The notes: a model not told the origin generated them from the letters alone. Counted from the stretch's first letter, positions 43,344-51,783 are shown. The stretch is DNA of 52,412 nucleotides from Spirochaeta sp. (GCA_007130865.1 SLRR01000142.1:1-52412), one strand, 5' to 3'. Numbers and translations: made by a program.

Positions 43344-43372
43344 AGTCTATCTCAGGGTAACAGGAGATTCAA
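43344..43372 (-). promoter_or_regulatory. Internal promoter before the TPR-barrel-ExbBD-TonB genes
   Basis: Minus strand TTGAAT (43367-43372), 17-nt spacer, TAGACT (43344-43349). The -10 box ends 7 nt before ATG 43336, with no SD, so the TPR mRNA may be leaderless. The -35 overlaps the stop codon of the previous gene. Confidence 0.45.
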
Positions 43373-44649
43373 TCAGATTCGTACGCGCCACCTACGGGGG
43401 GAGGAGCGAACTCCCGGTGTCCGGAAACCCGCACAAGGTGTACAAACTCGCCGGCGTACCGTCGTGAGAGCGACTCCAAACCTGTCTCCGTGTTGCGTTC
43501 CATCACCGCTACGCGAAACGTACCGTTCCCGTCAAACCAGGGAAAAAACACCACCACGTGGGTGTGCTGCCGCAAAACCACCTCCCCGCCGAACGTCGAA
43601 TTAACGCTACCCAGGTAGAACGTCCCCGGTTCTCTCAGGGCCAGGCGGTATAGAACGTGTTGCAGTTCCTCCACGCGGTAGCCCACGTTCTCGATACGGT
43701 CCGCCGAGGTGATTTCCCGCACATCCCCCGCGCGGGGATCGAGGGTCTCCGGGTCGACGCGACGATCCAGAGCGAGCATGTGGAGAGCCAGGTTTCTCGT
43801 CCAGTCGAGACCAAAAAAAGGATCCCGCTCATCCTCCACGGTATGGGTCCAGGAGGTTCCCCGGTATGCTGTATGCTTACGCTTCAGCGGTTCCACCGGT
43901 AGAAGTACTCCCGTTCGCCCGTAGTAGAATCCGTCCACCACCCATTTGGCGAAACCGGAGCAATTGAAACCACCCCCGTCATCCTGCGGCTCCAGCGACT
44001 CTATGTACACAAGCCGGCCGTCCCGGTCCATCGCTCCGTCGTCGGCGTCGCCCAGGTCGGGAAGAACACGACGAATCTCCTCAACCGCATCCTTTATATA
44101 ACGGTATCCAGGCTCGTGCGGATCCGGCGCCAGCAGGGACCAGTCGACAAAACCGGCGGTTGCATCCTGGAGCATCGCCATAGGAACGGTGATCAGACGT
44201 TCCATTGTCATCGGCACAGGGACCCCCGTATACAAGCCGACTCCGGCGATCTCCACGTCCATCCGCGCAGTCCGCCCCGCAGGAAAGATCCTGAGGAACG
44301 ACTGTTCGTCATACTGCAGGAAGATCTTGATCTGCTCGAACGCACCATCTTCGATGCGGCGGCGGATTACCCACGTTCCCGGTGATACCAGCATCGCCTC
44401 TCCGTCGGCGTCCATCGGCTTGAACGCGTAATATCTGCCGCCGGTCTGTTCGTACGTTCGGAAGAACACCATGCCGCCGGGGCGCTGGTGAATGACCTCG
44501 CGGTAGATCTCCTGGTGCGGCAGAACCGGGGCTACCATAAAATCCATCATCCTGCGCCGCGCTTCCCCCGTTTCCGGAATACCGGCTCCGAGAACGTTCA
44601 AGAAAGCAAAAATCAGAAATACCGTTACGGGTATCGCAGATCTTGTCAT
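43369..44649 (-). CDS. Secreted protein with an NlpC/P60-like cysteine-peptidase core
   Basis: 426 residues from ATG 44649 (MTRSAIPVTVFLIFAFLNVLGAG, a signal peptide). GGAGGAT precedes the ATG, which overlaps the stop of the previous gene (TGATG). GGGFNCSGFAKWVVDG (Cys230) resembles the catalytic motif DCSGF of NlpC/P60 enzymes. LRQHTHVVVFFPWF (His362/364) after a hydrophobic strand would be the catalytic His. The first 200 residues are beta-rich and unassigned. It might cut peptidoglycan or modify an envelope substrate, fitting its neighbours in an envelope operon. Overall similarity to the family is weak, so this is an inference from motifs. Confidence 0.6.
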   Translation of the reverse strand: MTRSAIPVTVFLIFAFLNVLGAGIPETGEARRRMMDFMVAPVLPHQEIYREVIHQRPGGMVFFRTYEQTGGRYYAFKPMDADGEAMLVSPGTWVIRRRIEDGAFEQIKIFLQYDEQSFLRIFPAGRTARMDVEIAGVGLYTGVPVPMTMERLITVPMAMLQDATAGFVDWSLLAPDPHEPGYRYIKDAVEEIRRVLPDLGDADDGAMDRDGRLVYIESLEPQDDGGGFNCSGFAKWVVDGFYYGRTGVLLPVEPLKRKHTAYRGTSWTHTVEDERDPFFGLDWTRNLALHMLALDRRVDPETLDPRAGDVREITSADRIENVGYRVEELQHVLYRLALREPGTFYLGSVNSTFGGEVVLRQHTHVVVFFPWFDGNGTFRVAVMERNTETGLESLSRRYAGEFVHLVRVSGHREFAPPPVGGAYESD

Positions 44650-45926
44650 CAATCCTCCGAACCGCTCCAGATATCGCTCCAGACCAGGCGCAGCTGCTCT
44701 CTCCAGAGCGTCCCGCGCCACACAGTCGGTTGAGGGACATCCGGCACCAACACCGTCGGCGGTTCAAGCCTCGCCAGGTCCCGGAGCCAGAGGCGGAACC
44801 GCATCTTCCCCGGACCGGCAACCCACCGGCCACACCGCAGCGTTTCGTCCAGGCGAGGTCGCCAGAGCGGCAGGTGTAACGCGGCGGATTCCTCCACCCG
44901 GTATCCCGTGCTGGTCCTGCCGACTCCAAGAGACAACCCCCCACGGCGAATCGCAGCTTCCGAGAGATAGTCTACCACGGGAGAGGATGGGTTATCCGGT
45001 GCCCAGAGGTACAACGTATCGCCCTGCACCTCCTGCATATATCGGTCCAGGATGCGGTCCGCTGCGATCGCAATTATCACGCTCAGCGTGGCACCCCGGT
45101 AAAGGTCGCCGCCGTGGAGGAGCGGGGGGATCGGCAGAACCAGGACAGGCTCGGGGAAAGCGCGGCGGTAATACGCTTCCTCCCCCGCGGGAGCCGCCAC
45201 CACGAGGGGACTCTCCGGGTTCTCATCGGGAACGGTCGTACCGGCCGCTCCCGACCGTTCCTGCCGGAGCCGGTAACGCACGAGACGAGCCAGATCCTGT
45301 GCGATCGCACCGGCCTCGTCCCGGGCAAAAAGATGGCTGTAGACAAAACGTACCGTTCTACCGGTCGGCCCTTTATCGGCGGATCCGCGGCCTCGCGGTA
45401 CAAGCGAAAGCGTCGGGAGGGGACGATCACGGGACGATTCCTTATCGCGGAACGACGGCGGCGGCGGTATCGCTCCACGGTTGACCAGATTCTCCACACG
45501 GACCGCCGCATCGACCTCGTCCGATCGCCGCCCTGCGTCGACAGGTACCACCGGCGCTTCAGATCCCGATCGCACCGTACCAGATTCTGGTGAGTTCCGG
45601 GCGTTGAGCTTCAGTAAGAGAACCACCAGGGCGTTCCGCACTCCCTCCAGTCCAGCCTTGACCCGGGCGGAGTCATCTCTCGCTTCGCGCAGCAGCGCGT
45701 CTCCCGCGGCGGGAACGGAAACACCCCGTTCGACCACGAGATGCCGGATGCGCATGAGCATCCGCACCTGCCCCGCGGTCCAGATACGCCGGCCCGCGTC
45801 GTCCCGGCTGGAGCGGATGAGCGGCAGCGTCTGCTCCCAGTACCGCAGGACGTGAGGTTTTACACGAAGGAGCGGTAAAAGTTCCCGCTGCGTATACCGT
45901 CCCCGGTCCGGCGAAACGCGCTCCAT
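44649..45926 (-). CDS. MerR-like N-terminal DNA-binding domain with a long unassigned C-terminal region
   Basis: 425 residues. The first 75 (YTQRELLPLLRVKPHVLRYWEQTLPLI, then DAGRRIWTAGQVRMLMRIRHLV) match the winged helix of MerR regulators, with the typical RYWE motif. A helical linker (75-120) and a charged variable stretch follow, then a C-terminal region (about 180-425) with VLPIPPLLHGGDLYRGATLSVIIAIAADRIL that I cannot assign. MerR proteins normally end after about 140 residues, so this is an unusual extension. It may regulate the envelope genes downstream. It starts 6 nt after der and overlaps the next gene. Confidence 0.7.
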   Translation of the reverse strand: MERVSPDRGRYTQRELLPLLRVKPHVLRYWEQTLPLIRSSRDDAGRRIWTAGQVRMLMRIRHLVVERGVSVPAAGDALLREARDDSARVKAGLEGVRNALVVLLLKLNARNSPESGTVRSGSEAPVVPVDAGRRSDEVDAAVRVENLVNRGAIPPPPSFRDKESSRDRPLPTLSLVPRGRGSADKGPTGRTVRFVYSHLFARDEAGAIAQDLARLVRYRLRQERSGAAGTTVPDENPESPLVVAAPAGEEAYYRRAFPEPVLVLPIPPLLHGGDLYRGATLSVIIAIAADRILDRYMQEVQGDTLYLWAPDNPSSPVVDYLSEAAIRRGGLSLGVGRTSTGYRVEESAALHLPLWRPRLDETLRCGRWVAGPGKMRFRLWLRDLARLEPPTVLVPDVPQPTVWRGTLWREQLRLVWSDIWSGSED

Positions 45927-45932
45927 TCGCCT

Positions 45933-47360
45933 CTACTCCCGCAGGTCAAGAAAGAACGGGATATGGGTGAATCCCAGGTCTTCGCGAATCCTGTTGCGAA
46001 TATACCGGAGGTAGAACTCGGGAAATGCCTTCTTCCTGTTGGTAAACACCACGAAGCGCACGGGGTTGGTCCCGACTTGCGTCATGTAGCGTACCTTGAT
46101 CGGCCGCTTGCCCGAGGGAGGCGGCGTCTGCTCCAACCAGCGTTTCAGCGCCTGGTTCAGCGGACCGGTATCCACGCGTCGGTAGAGTTCCCCCCGGATA
46201 TGTACCAGCATATTGAGCATCGCCTCGACCCCTTCCCCGGTGAGCGCCGACACCGGCAGGATCGGCACGTGTCGAAACACCGGAAAGAGGAAATGAATAC
46301 GGTCGGTGAGCGCGTTGAGCTTGTTCCCGCGGTCATCCAGGAGATCCCACTTGTTCAGCACCACCACTACCCCGCGACCACGTTCGGCCACACGGGCGGC
46401 TATCTTCTTGTCCTGCTCGCTCAGCCCCTTCACCGCGTCGATCACCAGGACCACCAGCTCACAATCGTCGATCGTATCCAGCGCCCGGTGTACCGCGTAA
46501 TACTCCACCGACTCGCTGACGCGCGACTTGCGGCGGATTCCGGCGGTATCCACCACGGTGAACTCCGTTTCTTTGAAGCGGAACTGCGCTTCCACCGTGT
46601 CCCGCGTGGTACCGGCGATCTCGGAAACGAGCGCCCGCTTCTCACCTACCAGCCGGTTCAGGAGACTGGATTTCCCGGTATTCGGCTGACCGAGAATCGC
46701 GAGTCGCGCCGGGCCGGAAGCACGCGCGTCATCGTAAGCGGACCTTTCATCGGAAACAGACTCGTTATCGGAAACAACCTCATCATCGGACACGAACCCA
46801 CGATCGGGGGCGGATTCGTCATCCGACACGGACTCGCCACGGGCTTCCGCGGAGTCACTATCCGGTACCGGCGAAACGCCCAGCAAATCGTGCACTTCCT
46901 CAATCAGATCGTCGATTCCGAGACCATGCGCGGCGGAAACGTGCACCGACCGCGCGATTCCCCGCGTATCGAATCCCATGGCATCGATCGACCGCGCTTC
47001 GTTATCCACCTTATTGACAACCAGGATCGTGGGCTTGCCGCTCCGGCGTACACGCCGGATAAGGTCTTCGTCTTCTCCGGTCAGCCCGGCAACGTCCACC
47101 AGGAGCAACACCAGGTCCGCTCGTTCGATCTCGTCATAACCGACCTGGTACACCGCCCGTTCCAGCTCGGCTTCTCCTTCACCGATGCCACCGGTATCCA
47201 CCAGAGTCACCGGGACGTCCTCGAGAAGCGCCTCCGCTACAACGGCGTCCCGGGTCACGCCGGGCATGCTGTCGGTTATGGCGGACCGACGTCCGTAGAG
47301 CCTGTTGAAGAGCGTTGATTTACCCACGTTCGGGCGTCCGGCGATACAAATTCTATACAT
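45933..47360 (-). CDS. der: Ribosome-assembly GTPase Der (EngA)
   Basis: 475 residues from ATG 47360 (MYRICIAGRPNVGKSTLFNRL), with GGAAG 7 nt upstream; ATG 47372 and further upstream starts are open. Two GTPase domains: first P-loop GRPNVGKS with DTGG and NKVD, second P-loop GQPNTGKS with DTAG and NKWD, then a KH-like C-terminal domain (RPIKVRYMTQVGTNPVRFVVFTN). Der acts in 50S ribosome maturation. The linker between the G domains is longer than usual and is a degenerate acidic repeat (VSDDE, VSDNE, VSDER; about residues 168-216). Confidence 0.95.
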   Translation of the reverse strand: MYRICIAGRPNVGKSTLFNRLYGRRSAITDSMPGVTRDAVVAEALLEDVPVTLVDTGGIGEGEAELERAVYQVGYDEIERADLVLLLVDVAGLTGEDEDLIRRVRRSGKPTILVVNKVDNEARSIDAMGFDTRGIARSVHVSAAHGLGIDDLIEEVHDLLGVSPVPDSDSAEARGESVSDDESAPDRGFVSDDEVVSDNESVSDERSAYDDARASGPARLAILGQPNTGKSSLLNRLVGEKRALVSEIAGTTRDTVEAQFRFKETEFTVVDTAGIRRKSRVSESVEYYAVHRALDTIDDCELVVLVIDAVKGLSEQDKKIAARVAERGRGVVVVLNKWDLLDDRGNKLNALTDRIHFLFPVFRHVPILPVSALTGEGVEAMLNMLVHIRGELYRRVDTGPLNQALKRWLEQTPPPSGKRPIKVRYMTQVGTNPVRFVVFTNRKKAFPEFYLRYIRNRIREDLGFTHIPFFLDLRE

Positions 47361-47388
47361 CGATGCTTCCATTTCTGATCCGGTCGGA

Positions 47389-49131
47389 TCAGTAGGTATC
47401 AAGTTGAAAACGCTTCTGCATGTACGTCCGTACGGCGTCGTCGATCTCGGAGGCGCTGCGCATCTCCATGATCGACCCCAGAAGTTCTTCCGCGTCCGCC
47501 ATCGAGACGGACCGGATGATACGCTTCACCTCGGGTATACCTACGGCTCCCATGCTGAACTCATCGAGACCCAGTCCCAGAAGGACAACCGTTGCCACGG
47601 CGTCTCCCGCCATCTCGCCGCACATCGCCACGGGGATCCCTTCGGCGTGGGCGTTGTCGATTATGATCTTTATCAGCCGCAGCACACCAGGGTGAAACGG
47701 TTCATACAGATATGCGACCTTCTCGTTCCCCCGGTCAACGGCGATCGTATACTGGATCAGGTCGTTTGTGCCTATGGAGAAGAAATCGACCTTTCGTGCC
47801 AGGGTATCCGTGGTAAGCGCCGCCGATGGAACCTCGATCATGCACCCCACGGGAACACTATCCGCAAAGGGAATTCCCTGGGCTTTCATCTCATCCCGCA
47901 CTTCCTCAAGAATCTCCAGGGCCAGGATCTGTTCCTGCACGCCGGAGATCATGGGGAACATTATCTGCAGTTTACCATGGACGCTCGCGCGCAGGAGCGC
48001 TCGGAGTTGAGTTTTGAAGAGCGCGCGTTCCGCCAGACAAACCCGGACCGCGCGCCATCCGAGAATCGGGTTCTTCTCCCGTCCCGTGTCTATCTGGGGA
48101 GAAACCTTGTCTCCGCCGACGTCGAGCGTACGAATCGTAACCGGGCGACCTCCCATTGACTCCAGGACGCGGCGGTACGCGTTATACTGCTCGTTCTCGG
48201 ACGGCAGCCCGGTGGAGTTTATGAAGAGAAACTCCGAGCGGTACAGGCCGATACCGTCCGCGCCGTGATTCATGACGCCGTCCACTTCCTCGGGGATCTC
48301 GATGTTTCCGTTCAGCCTGATAAGTTTTCCGTCGGTGGTCTCCGCCGGCAGGTTATTGAGACGCATGAGCTGGACTTCATGTTCCTGCCACTCGCTCTGC
48401 CGTCGCGTGTACGACTGTACCGTCTCGTCGTCCGGATCGACGATCACGATACCGTGATTGCCGTCCACGATGATCGATTCACCGCCGGAAATCGTCCTGG
48501 TGATCCTGCCCAACCCCAGGACGGCGGGAATCTCGAAGCTCCGGGCTATGATCGCGGTGTGGGATGTCTTTCCTCCGGCGTCCATCACGATCGCCTGAAC
48601 CATACGCTTGTTCATCGCAACCGCGTCGGAGGGCATCAGGTCATGCGTGACCAGAACCACTTCTTCCGAGAGATCCGCGAGCCGGGGCCTGCTGCGCTTG
48701 AGCAGGTGGTCGAGCACCCGCTTTGCCATATCGTGGATATCCGTCACCCGTTCCCGCAGGTACTCATCGTCGGAGTCGGCGAGTTTGTTCGTCATGTCTC
48801 GAACGGTCCGGGCGAGGATCCACTCGATGTTCAGCTGCTCCTGCTGCATGCGGTCATCGATCGAACTGAGGAAGGAGGGATCCTTGAGCATCATGAGATG
48901 GGAATCGAGGATCTTGCTCTCATCAACGTCGGAGTCGTTGTTGTTTTCCGTCTGGATCGTTTTGATGTCCTCACCGGCTCGGGCAATAGCAGCATGAAGA
49001 CGCTGCCGCTCCGTTTCGAGTTGATCCTCCGAGATCCGGTACCGGGGTATGCGTGGCACGTCGTCACGGTACAAGTGTACCTTTCCGATCGCGATACCCG
49101 GTGACGCGGCTATGCCCTTGTGTTCGGTCAT
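47389..49131 (-). CDS. ptsI: Phosphoenolpyruvate-protein phosphotransferase (PTS enzyme I)
   Basis: 580 residues. The N-terminal HPr-binding and phospho-His domain has GGKTSHTAIIARSFEIPAVLG with His191. The C-terminal PEP-binding barrel has GIGLYRSEFLF, FSIGTNDLIQYTIAVDRGN and VAMCGEMAGD with the catalytic Cys. No GAF domain is present, so it is PtsI rather than PtsP. Enzyme I takes phosphate from PEP and passes it to HPr; no HPr or sugar permease gene is in the window. ATG 49131 has only a weak SD and a promoter -10 box 9 nt upstream. It heads the long operon leading into der. Confidence 0.96.
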   Translation of the reverse strand: MTEHKGIAASPGIAIGKVHLYRDDVPRIPRYRISEDQLETERQRLHAAIARAGEDIKTIQTENNNDSDVDESKILDSHLMMLKDPSFLSSIDDRMQQEQLNIEWILARTVRDMTNKLADSDDEYLRERVTDIHDMAKRVLDHLLKRSRPRLADLSEEVVLVTHDLMPSDAVAMNKRMVQAIVMDAGGKTSHTAIIARSFEIPAVLGLGRITRTISGGESIIVDGNHGIVIVDPDDETVQSYTRRQSEWQEHEVQLMRLNNLPAETTDGKLIRLNGNIEIPEEVDGVMNHGADGIGLYRSEFLFINSTGLPSENEQYNAYRRVLESMGGRPVTIRTLDVGGDKVSPQIDTGREKNPILGWRAVRVCLAERALFKTQLRALLRASVHGKLQIMFPMISGVQEQILALEILEEVRDEMKAQGIPFADSVPVGCMIEVPSAALTTDTLARKVDFFSIGTNDLIQYTIAVDRGNEKVAYLYEPFHPGVLRLIKIIIDNAHAEGIPVAMCGEMAGDAVATVVLLGLGLDEFSMGAVGIPEVKRIIRSVSMADAEELLGSIMEMRSASEIDDAVRTYMQKRFQLDTY

Positions 49132-49140
49132 CGTCCGTTT

Positions 49141-49170
49141 ACTATAGTTGTTTCAAATAAACGGTGTCAA
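49141..49170 (-). promoter_or_regulatory. Strong promoter of ptsI and the downstream operon
   Basis: Minus strand TTGACA (49165-49170, consensus), 18-nt spacer, TATAGT (49141-49146). The -10 box ends 9 nt before ATG 49131. Paired-hairpin copy B begins 7 bp upstream of the -35 box. Confidence 0.65.
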
Positions 49171-49177
49171 ACCAGGA

Positions 49178-49311
49178 ATTCTAAGAGTGAAGGGACTACT
49201 TCCCTTCACTCTTAGAATACGCCACCACAACGCAGGAAAGAAGCGAACTCAAAACGTTTTCGGCGAGTTCTAAATGTGGGGTGTCGGAACGACATCCCAC
49301 ATTTAGAACTC
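49178..49311. repeat. Paired-hairpin repeat element, copy B
   Basis: Same orientation and length as copy A (25600-25733). Hairpin 1: arms 49178-49195 and 49201-49218, perfect 18 bp, loop CTACT. Hairpin 2: arms 49265-49286 and 49290-49311, 22 bp, loop GAA, one G-U. Compared with copy A, hairpin 1 carries an A-T to G-C pair change and repairs the mismatch, and hairpin 2 a C-G to A-T pair change, both compensatory. It lies between the divergent genes ptsI and the GerMN gene, so it cannot serve as a terminator here. Confidence 0.85.
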
Positions 49312-49352
49312 CCGGTGTCAAACACGATGATCGTCACGCCGACAAGGTTACT

Positions 49353-50147
49353 ATGGGCAAGTCTCGTTCACCACAGAAGCCGTCACTGGGGGTTCTGTTC
49401 TGGATCGCTGCGATCCTGCTGATCTCGATCGTTCTCATGTTCAGTCTCCCGAGCATTCGGGAAGTCCTGGAATCGACCGGTTTCGTGGAAGTGGTGTTCG
49501 AGGGTGCGCCAACGCGCGACGAGGCCGGCCCGGATCTGCAACCGATTCCGGAGGAACGGGAACTCCCACCGCCGGACACGTTACGTCGCGACGCACCACA
49601 ATCGGACGAACCGGAGGATTCTCTCACACAGGACCAGGACGAAGCGGATCTTCCCGACCGGGAAGAGCTCAGTCTGGTGCAGGAAACGGAACCCGAACGC
49701 GCTCCGAAGGAAGACCAGCGTACGATGCGCATAACGATACACCTGATCCGCGTCACCGACGACGGCCGCATCGTGGCGGAGGCGGTGCCGCGGACGATCC
49801 GCTTCACCACCAGTCCACTTACACAGACGCTGGAGACACTTCTGAACGGTCCCGACGCGGACGATCTGAACCGCGGACTGCTCAGCCTGATTCCGACGGG
49901 ATCTCGACTGCTCGGCGCCCGCGTGGAGGATGGTGTTGCGTACCTGAGCTTCAACGAGGACTTCCGGTTCAACGATCTCGGCCTGGAAGGACACCTGGCA
50001 CAGCTTCAGCAGATCGTCCTCACGGCAACGTCCTTTTCGACGGTGGATTCGGTTCAGATACTTATCGAGGGGCGTCGCGTGGAGTACCTCGGTGGAGACG
50101 GAGTCTACGTAGGTCGACCGCTCACTCCGGCGGATTTCCGGGGGTAA
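49353..50147 (+). CDS. GerMN domain protein, membrane-anchored
   Basis: 264 residues from ATG 49353 (MGKSRSPQKPSLGVLFWIA). The frame is open 24 codons further into the repeat element, but the ATG with AAGG upstream is the natural start. One membrane helix (VLFWIAAILLISIVLMFSL), an acidic disordered linker (about 50-125), then a GerMN domain: MRITIHLIRVTDDGRIVAEAVPR, LTQTLETLLNGPDADDLNRGLLSLIP and VEDGVAYLSFNEDFR. GerMN domains sit in envelope or peptidoglycan-related proteins (GerM, LpqB); the function is unproven. It is divergent from ptsI. Confidence 0.85.
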   Translation: MGKSRSPQKPSLGVLFWIAAILLISIVLMFSLPSIREVLESTGFVEVVFEGAPTRDEAGPDLQPIPEERELPPPDTLRRDAPQSDEPEDSLTQDQDEADLPDREELSLVQETEPERAPKEDQRTMRITIHLIRVTDDGRIVAEAVPRTIRFTTSPLTQTLETLLNGPDADDLNRGLLSLIPTGSRLLGARVEDGVAYLSFNEDFRFNDLGLEGHLAQLQQIVLTATSFSTVDSVQILIEGRRVEYLGGDGVYVGRPLTPADFRG

Positions 50148-50151
50148 CGCC

Positions 50152-50187
50152 GTTGCCGTCGGACGAACAGGCTCCTGCTCCGACAAC
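50152..50187. other. Hairpin between convergent GerMN and hydrolase genes
   Basis: GTTG-CC-GTCGGA ... CAGG-CT-CCTG ... TCCGACAAC forms a long imperfect stem. It lies in the 84-bp gap between two convergent genes and could terminate both transcripts, but there is no T run on either side. Confidence 0.35.
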
Positions 50188-50231
50188 CGCCGTTCGCTTG
50201 GATCTTCATCAACAATTCCGGCAGCAGTAAT

Positions 50232-51131
50232 TCAACCATACCGCGAGAAGACGTTCAGGATCGCATTACGCGTCTCCAGCAACGCCTCCGAGGTGGGAGA
50301 ATGCCCGCAGTCGGAGATCAGTTTCTCATCGACACTGGAGAGAGATTCCCGAAACCGCTCGATCCCGGAAGGATCCATCACGCGGTCTTCCTGACCCCAA
50401 ACGACGGTCACAGGACACTTTATACGGTGTAAACGCTCACCCAGCGGATCGTACCCCTCCGCGAGCAGACTGCGGAAGATCGTTTCCAGCCGGGATCTAT
50501 CCCGGTTTATCGTCCGGAGCGCGGTTCGACGAACGAAGCCGGGAATACGCCGGGGAGCCTGGTAAAGCATCTTCACCATTCGCTCCCACTCCGCTTCAGT
50601 GGAGGGGAGAAGAACATTGGTACCGTTCTTGTATTCCCGCCAGAACTCACTCACCCGGGGAGACTCTATACCGCTGGGTGCGATCAAAACCAGCGCGCGG
50701 CAAAGATCGGGTATCTCCGCCGCCACCATGCCGGCGATCATCCCGCCCATGGACTTGCCAACGAGGATCGGCGGTTGGCCCCACCGGATCGAGAGTTCCC
50801 TCACAAGGTTGCTGCAGACAGAGGCGTACCAACTCGGCGTGAAAGGGTCCTCCTCCTTCGGCTGGTGCCGCCCGAACCCGGGCAGATCCAATGAGACGAG
50901 TTCTCGATTGCTCCCCAGAAGTGCAAACAGCGGAAACCACGTATAACCGTCGTTGCCGAAGCCGTGAAAAAAGACAACCGGAACACCGTCGATCCCGCTC
51001 GTCGGGACCGATCGGGTATTGTAAAGTGGCCAGATTCTGCCACCGGTGTCCTGCACCAGGTTGAACCGTGCCCCGGCGTTGAACCGTTGTACCAGGCGTA
51101 ACAGCGCCGGCGCGGTATGATCTCCCACCAT
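50232..51131 (-). CDS. Alpha/beta hydrolase
   Basis: 299 residues, no signal peptide. VPVVFFHGFGNDGYTW carries the oxyanion HGFG, VGKSMGGMIAGMVA the nucleophile Ser elbow, VWGQEDRVMDPSG the acid Asp and ISDCGHSPTSE the His. This is a typical cytoplasmic esterase/lipase or C-C hydrolase fold; the substrate is unknown. It starts 17 nt after the Crp/Fnr gene in the same direction, so they are probably co-transcribed. Confidence 0.85.
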   Translation of the reverse strand: MVGDHTAPALLRLVQRFNAGARFNLVQDTGGRIWPLYNTRSVPTSGIDGVPVVFFHGFGNDGYTWFPLFALLGSNRELVSLDLPGFGRHQPKEEDPFTPSWYASVCSNLVRELSIRWGQPPILVGKSMGGMIAGMVAAEIPDLCRALVLIAPSGIESPRVSEFWREYKNGTNVLLPSTEAEWERMVKMLYQAPRRIPGFVRRTALRTINRDRSRLETIFRSLLAEGYDPLGERLHRIKCPVTVVWGQEDRVMDPSGIERFRESLSSVDEKLISDCGHSPTSEALLETRNAILNVFSRYG

Positions 51132-51148
51132 CGGTGCCGGCCCGTCCG

Positions 51149-51781
51149 TTATCCCTGGTCTTTGCGACGACTCGCGACGAGGCGTTGCAGGTCGTGGATA
51201 TTGTTTACAACGATCTTGTCGGGAAAAACTTCAAGCCGTCGCTGTTTTGCAAACTGGTTGATAACGGTTCGAACTTTGTCCGGTGAAAGCCCCGCCCAGT
51301 GGGCGACGTCGTTGGCGTTCACGGCAAACTCGAACCGGTCCTGCTCGGCGGGACGGTTGGTTTGACCCTCGTAGAACATGAGGAACACGTCGGCAACTCG
51401 GGCTTGAACATCGTTCAGCTTGAGGATAAGAAACCGTCTTCGCTGATCGTGGATTCGCTTCACGAACGTTTTCAGAAGGGTCAGCGCAATCTGCGGGTTT
51501 CCCTGCATGAGGATCTCAAAGTTGGCCCGGTTAAACTCCAGGAGTGTAACCTCGTCGAGCGCGATCGCACTGGCGCTCCGGGGCGCCTCTTCCAGTATCG
51601 CCATTTCACCGAACAGTTCTCCCGGCTGGAGGATGTCGATCGCTTTCTCGATCGAACCCATCACCTTGGTAATCTGTACACGACCGTCCTGGATCAGGTA
51701 GAAGGAGTTGCCCGGCTCGTACTCGCAGAAAATCATCCGCCCCTTGGGGTACTTCTTTGCAAAGCGGTCGAACGCACCCAC
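51149..51781 (-). CDS. Crp/Fnr family regulator (cyclic-nucleotide-binding type)
   Basis: 210 residues from GTG 51781 with GGAGGG 7 nt upstream, 2 nt after the stop of the TPR gene. The N-terminal beta-barrel has FYLIQDGRVQI and LQPGELFGEMAILEEAPRSASAIA, the phosphate-binding cassette of cyclic-nucleotide domains. A dimer helix (ALTLLKTFVKRIHDQRR) leads to a winged helix with VNANDVAHWAGLSPDKVRTVINQFAKQ. No Fe-S Cys set is present, so it is more Crp-like than Fnr-like. Effector and targets are unknown. Confidence 0.9.
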   Translation of the reverse strand: MGAFDRFAKKYPKGRMIFCEYEPGNSFYLIQDGRVQITKVMGSIEKAIDILQPGELFGEMAILEEAPRSASAIALDEVTLLEFNRANFEILMQGNPQIALTLLKTFVKRIHDQRRRFLILKLNDVQARVADVFLMFYEGQTNRPAEQDRFEFAVNANDVAHWAGLSPDKVRTVINQFAKQRRLEVFPDKIVVNNIHDLQRLVASRRKDQG

Positions 51782-51783
51782 GG

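Noticed and set aside
45963-47318. 451-codon plus-strand frame opposite der
   Set aside because: Antisense shadow of der; no homology.
25598-49311. Two repeat copies as the start of a CRISPR array or as insertion-sequence ends
   Set aside because: Only two copies 24 kb apart, no spacer periodicity, no transposase, and ordinary genes between them.
49281-49352. Upstream start for the GerMN gene inside the repeat element
   Set aside because: It would use a GTG in hairpin 2 without an SD; ATG 49353 starts a typical signal-anchor.
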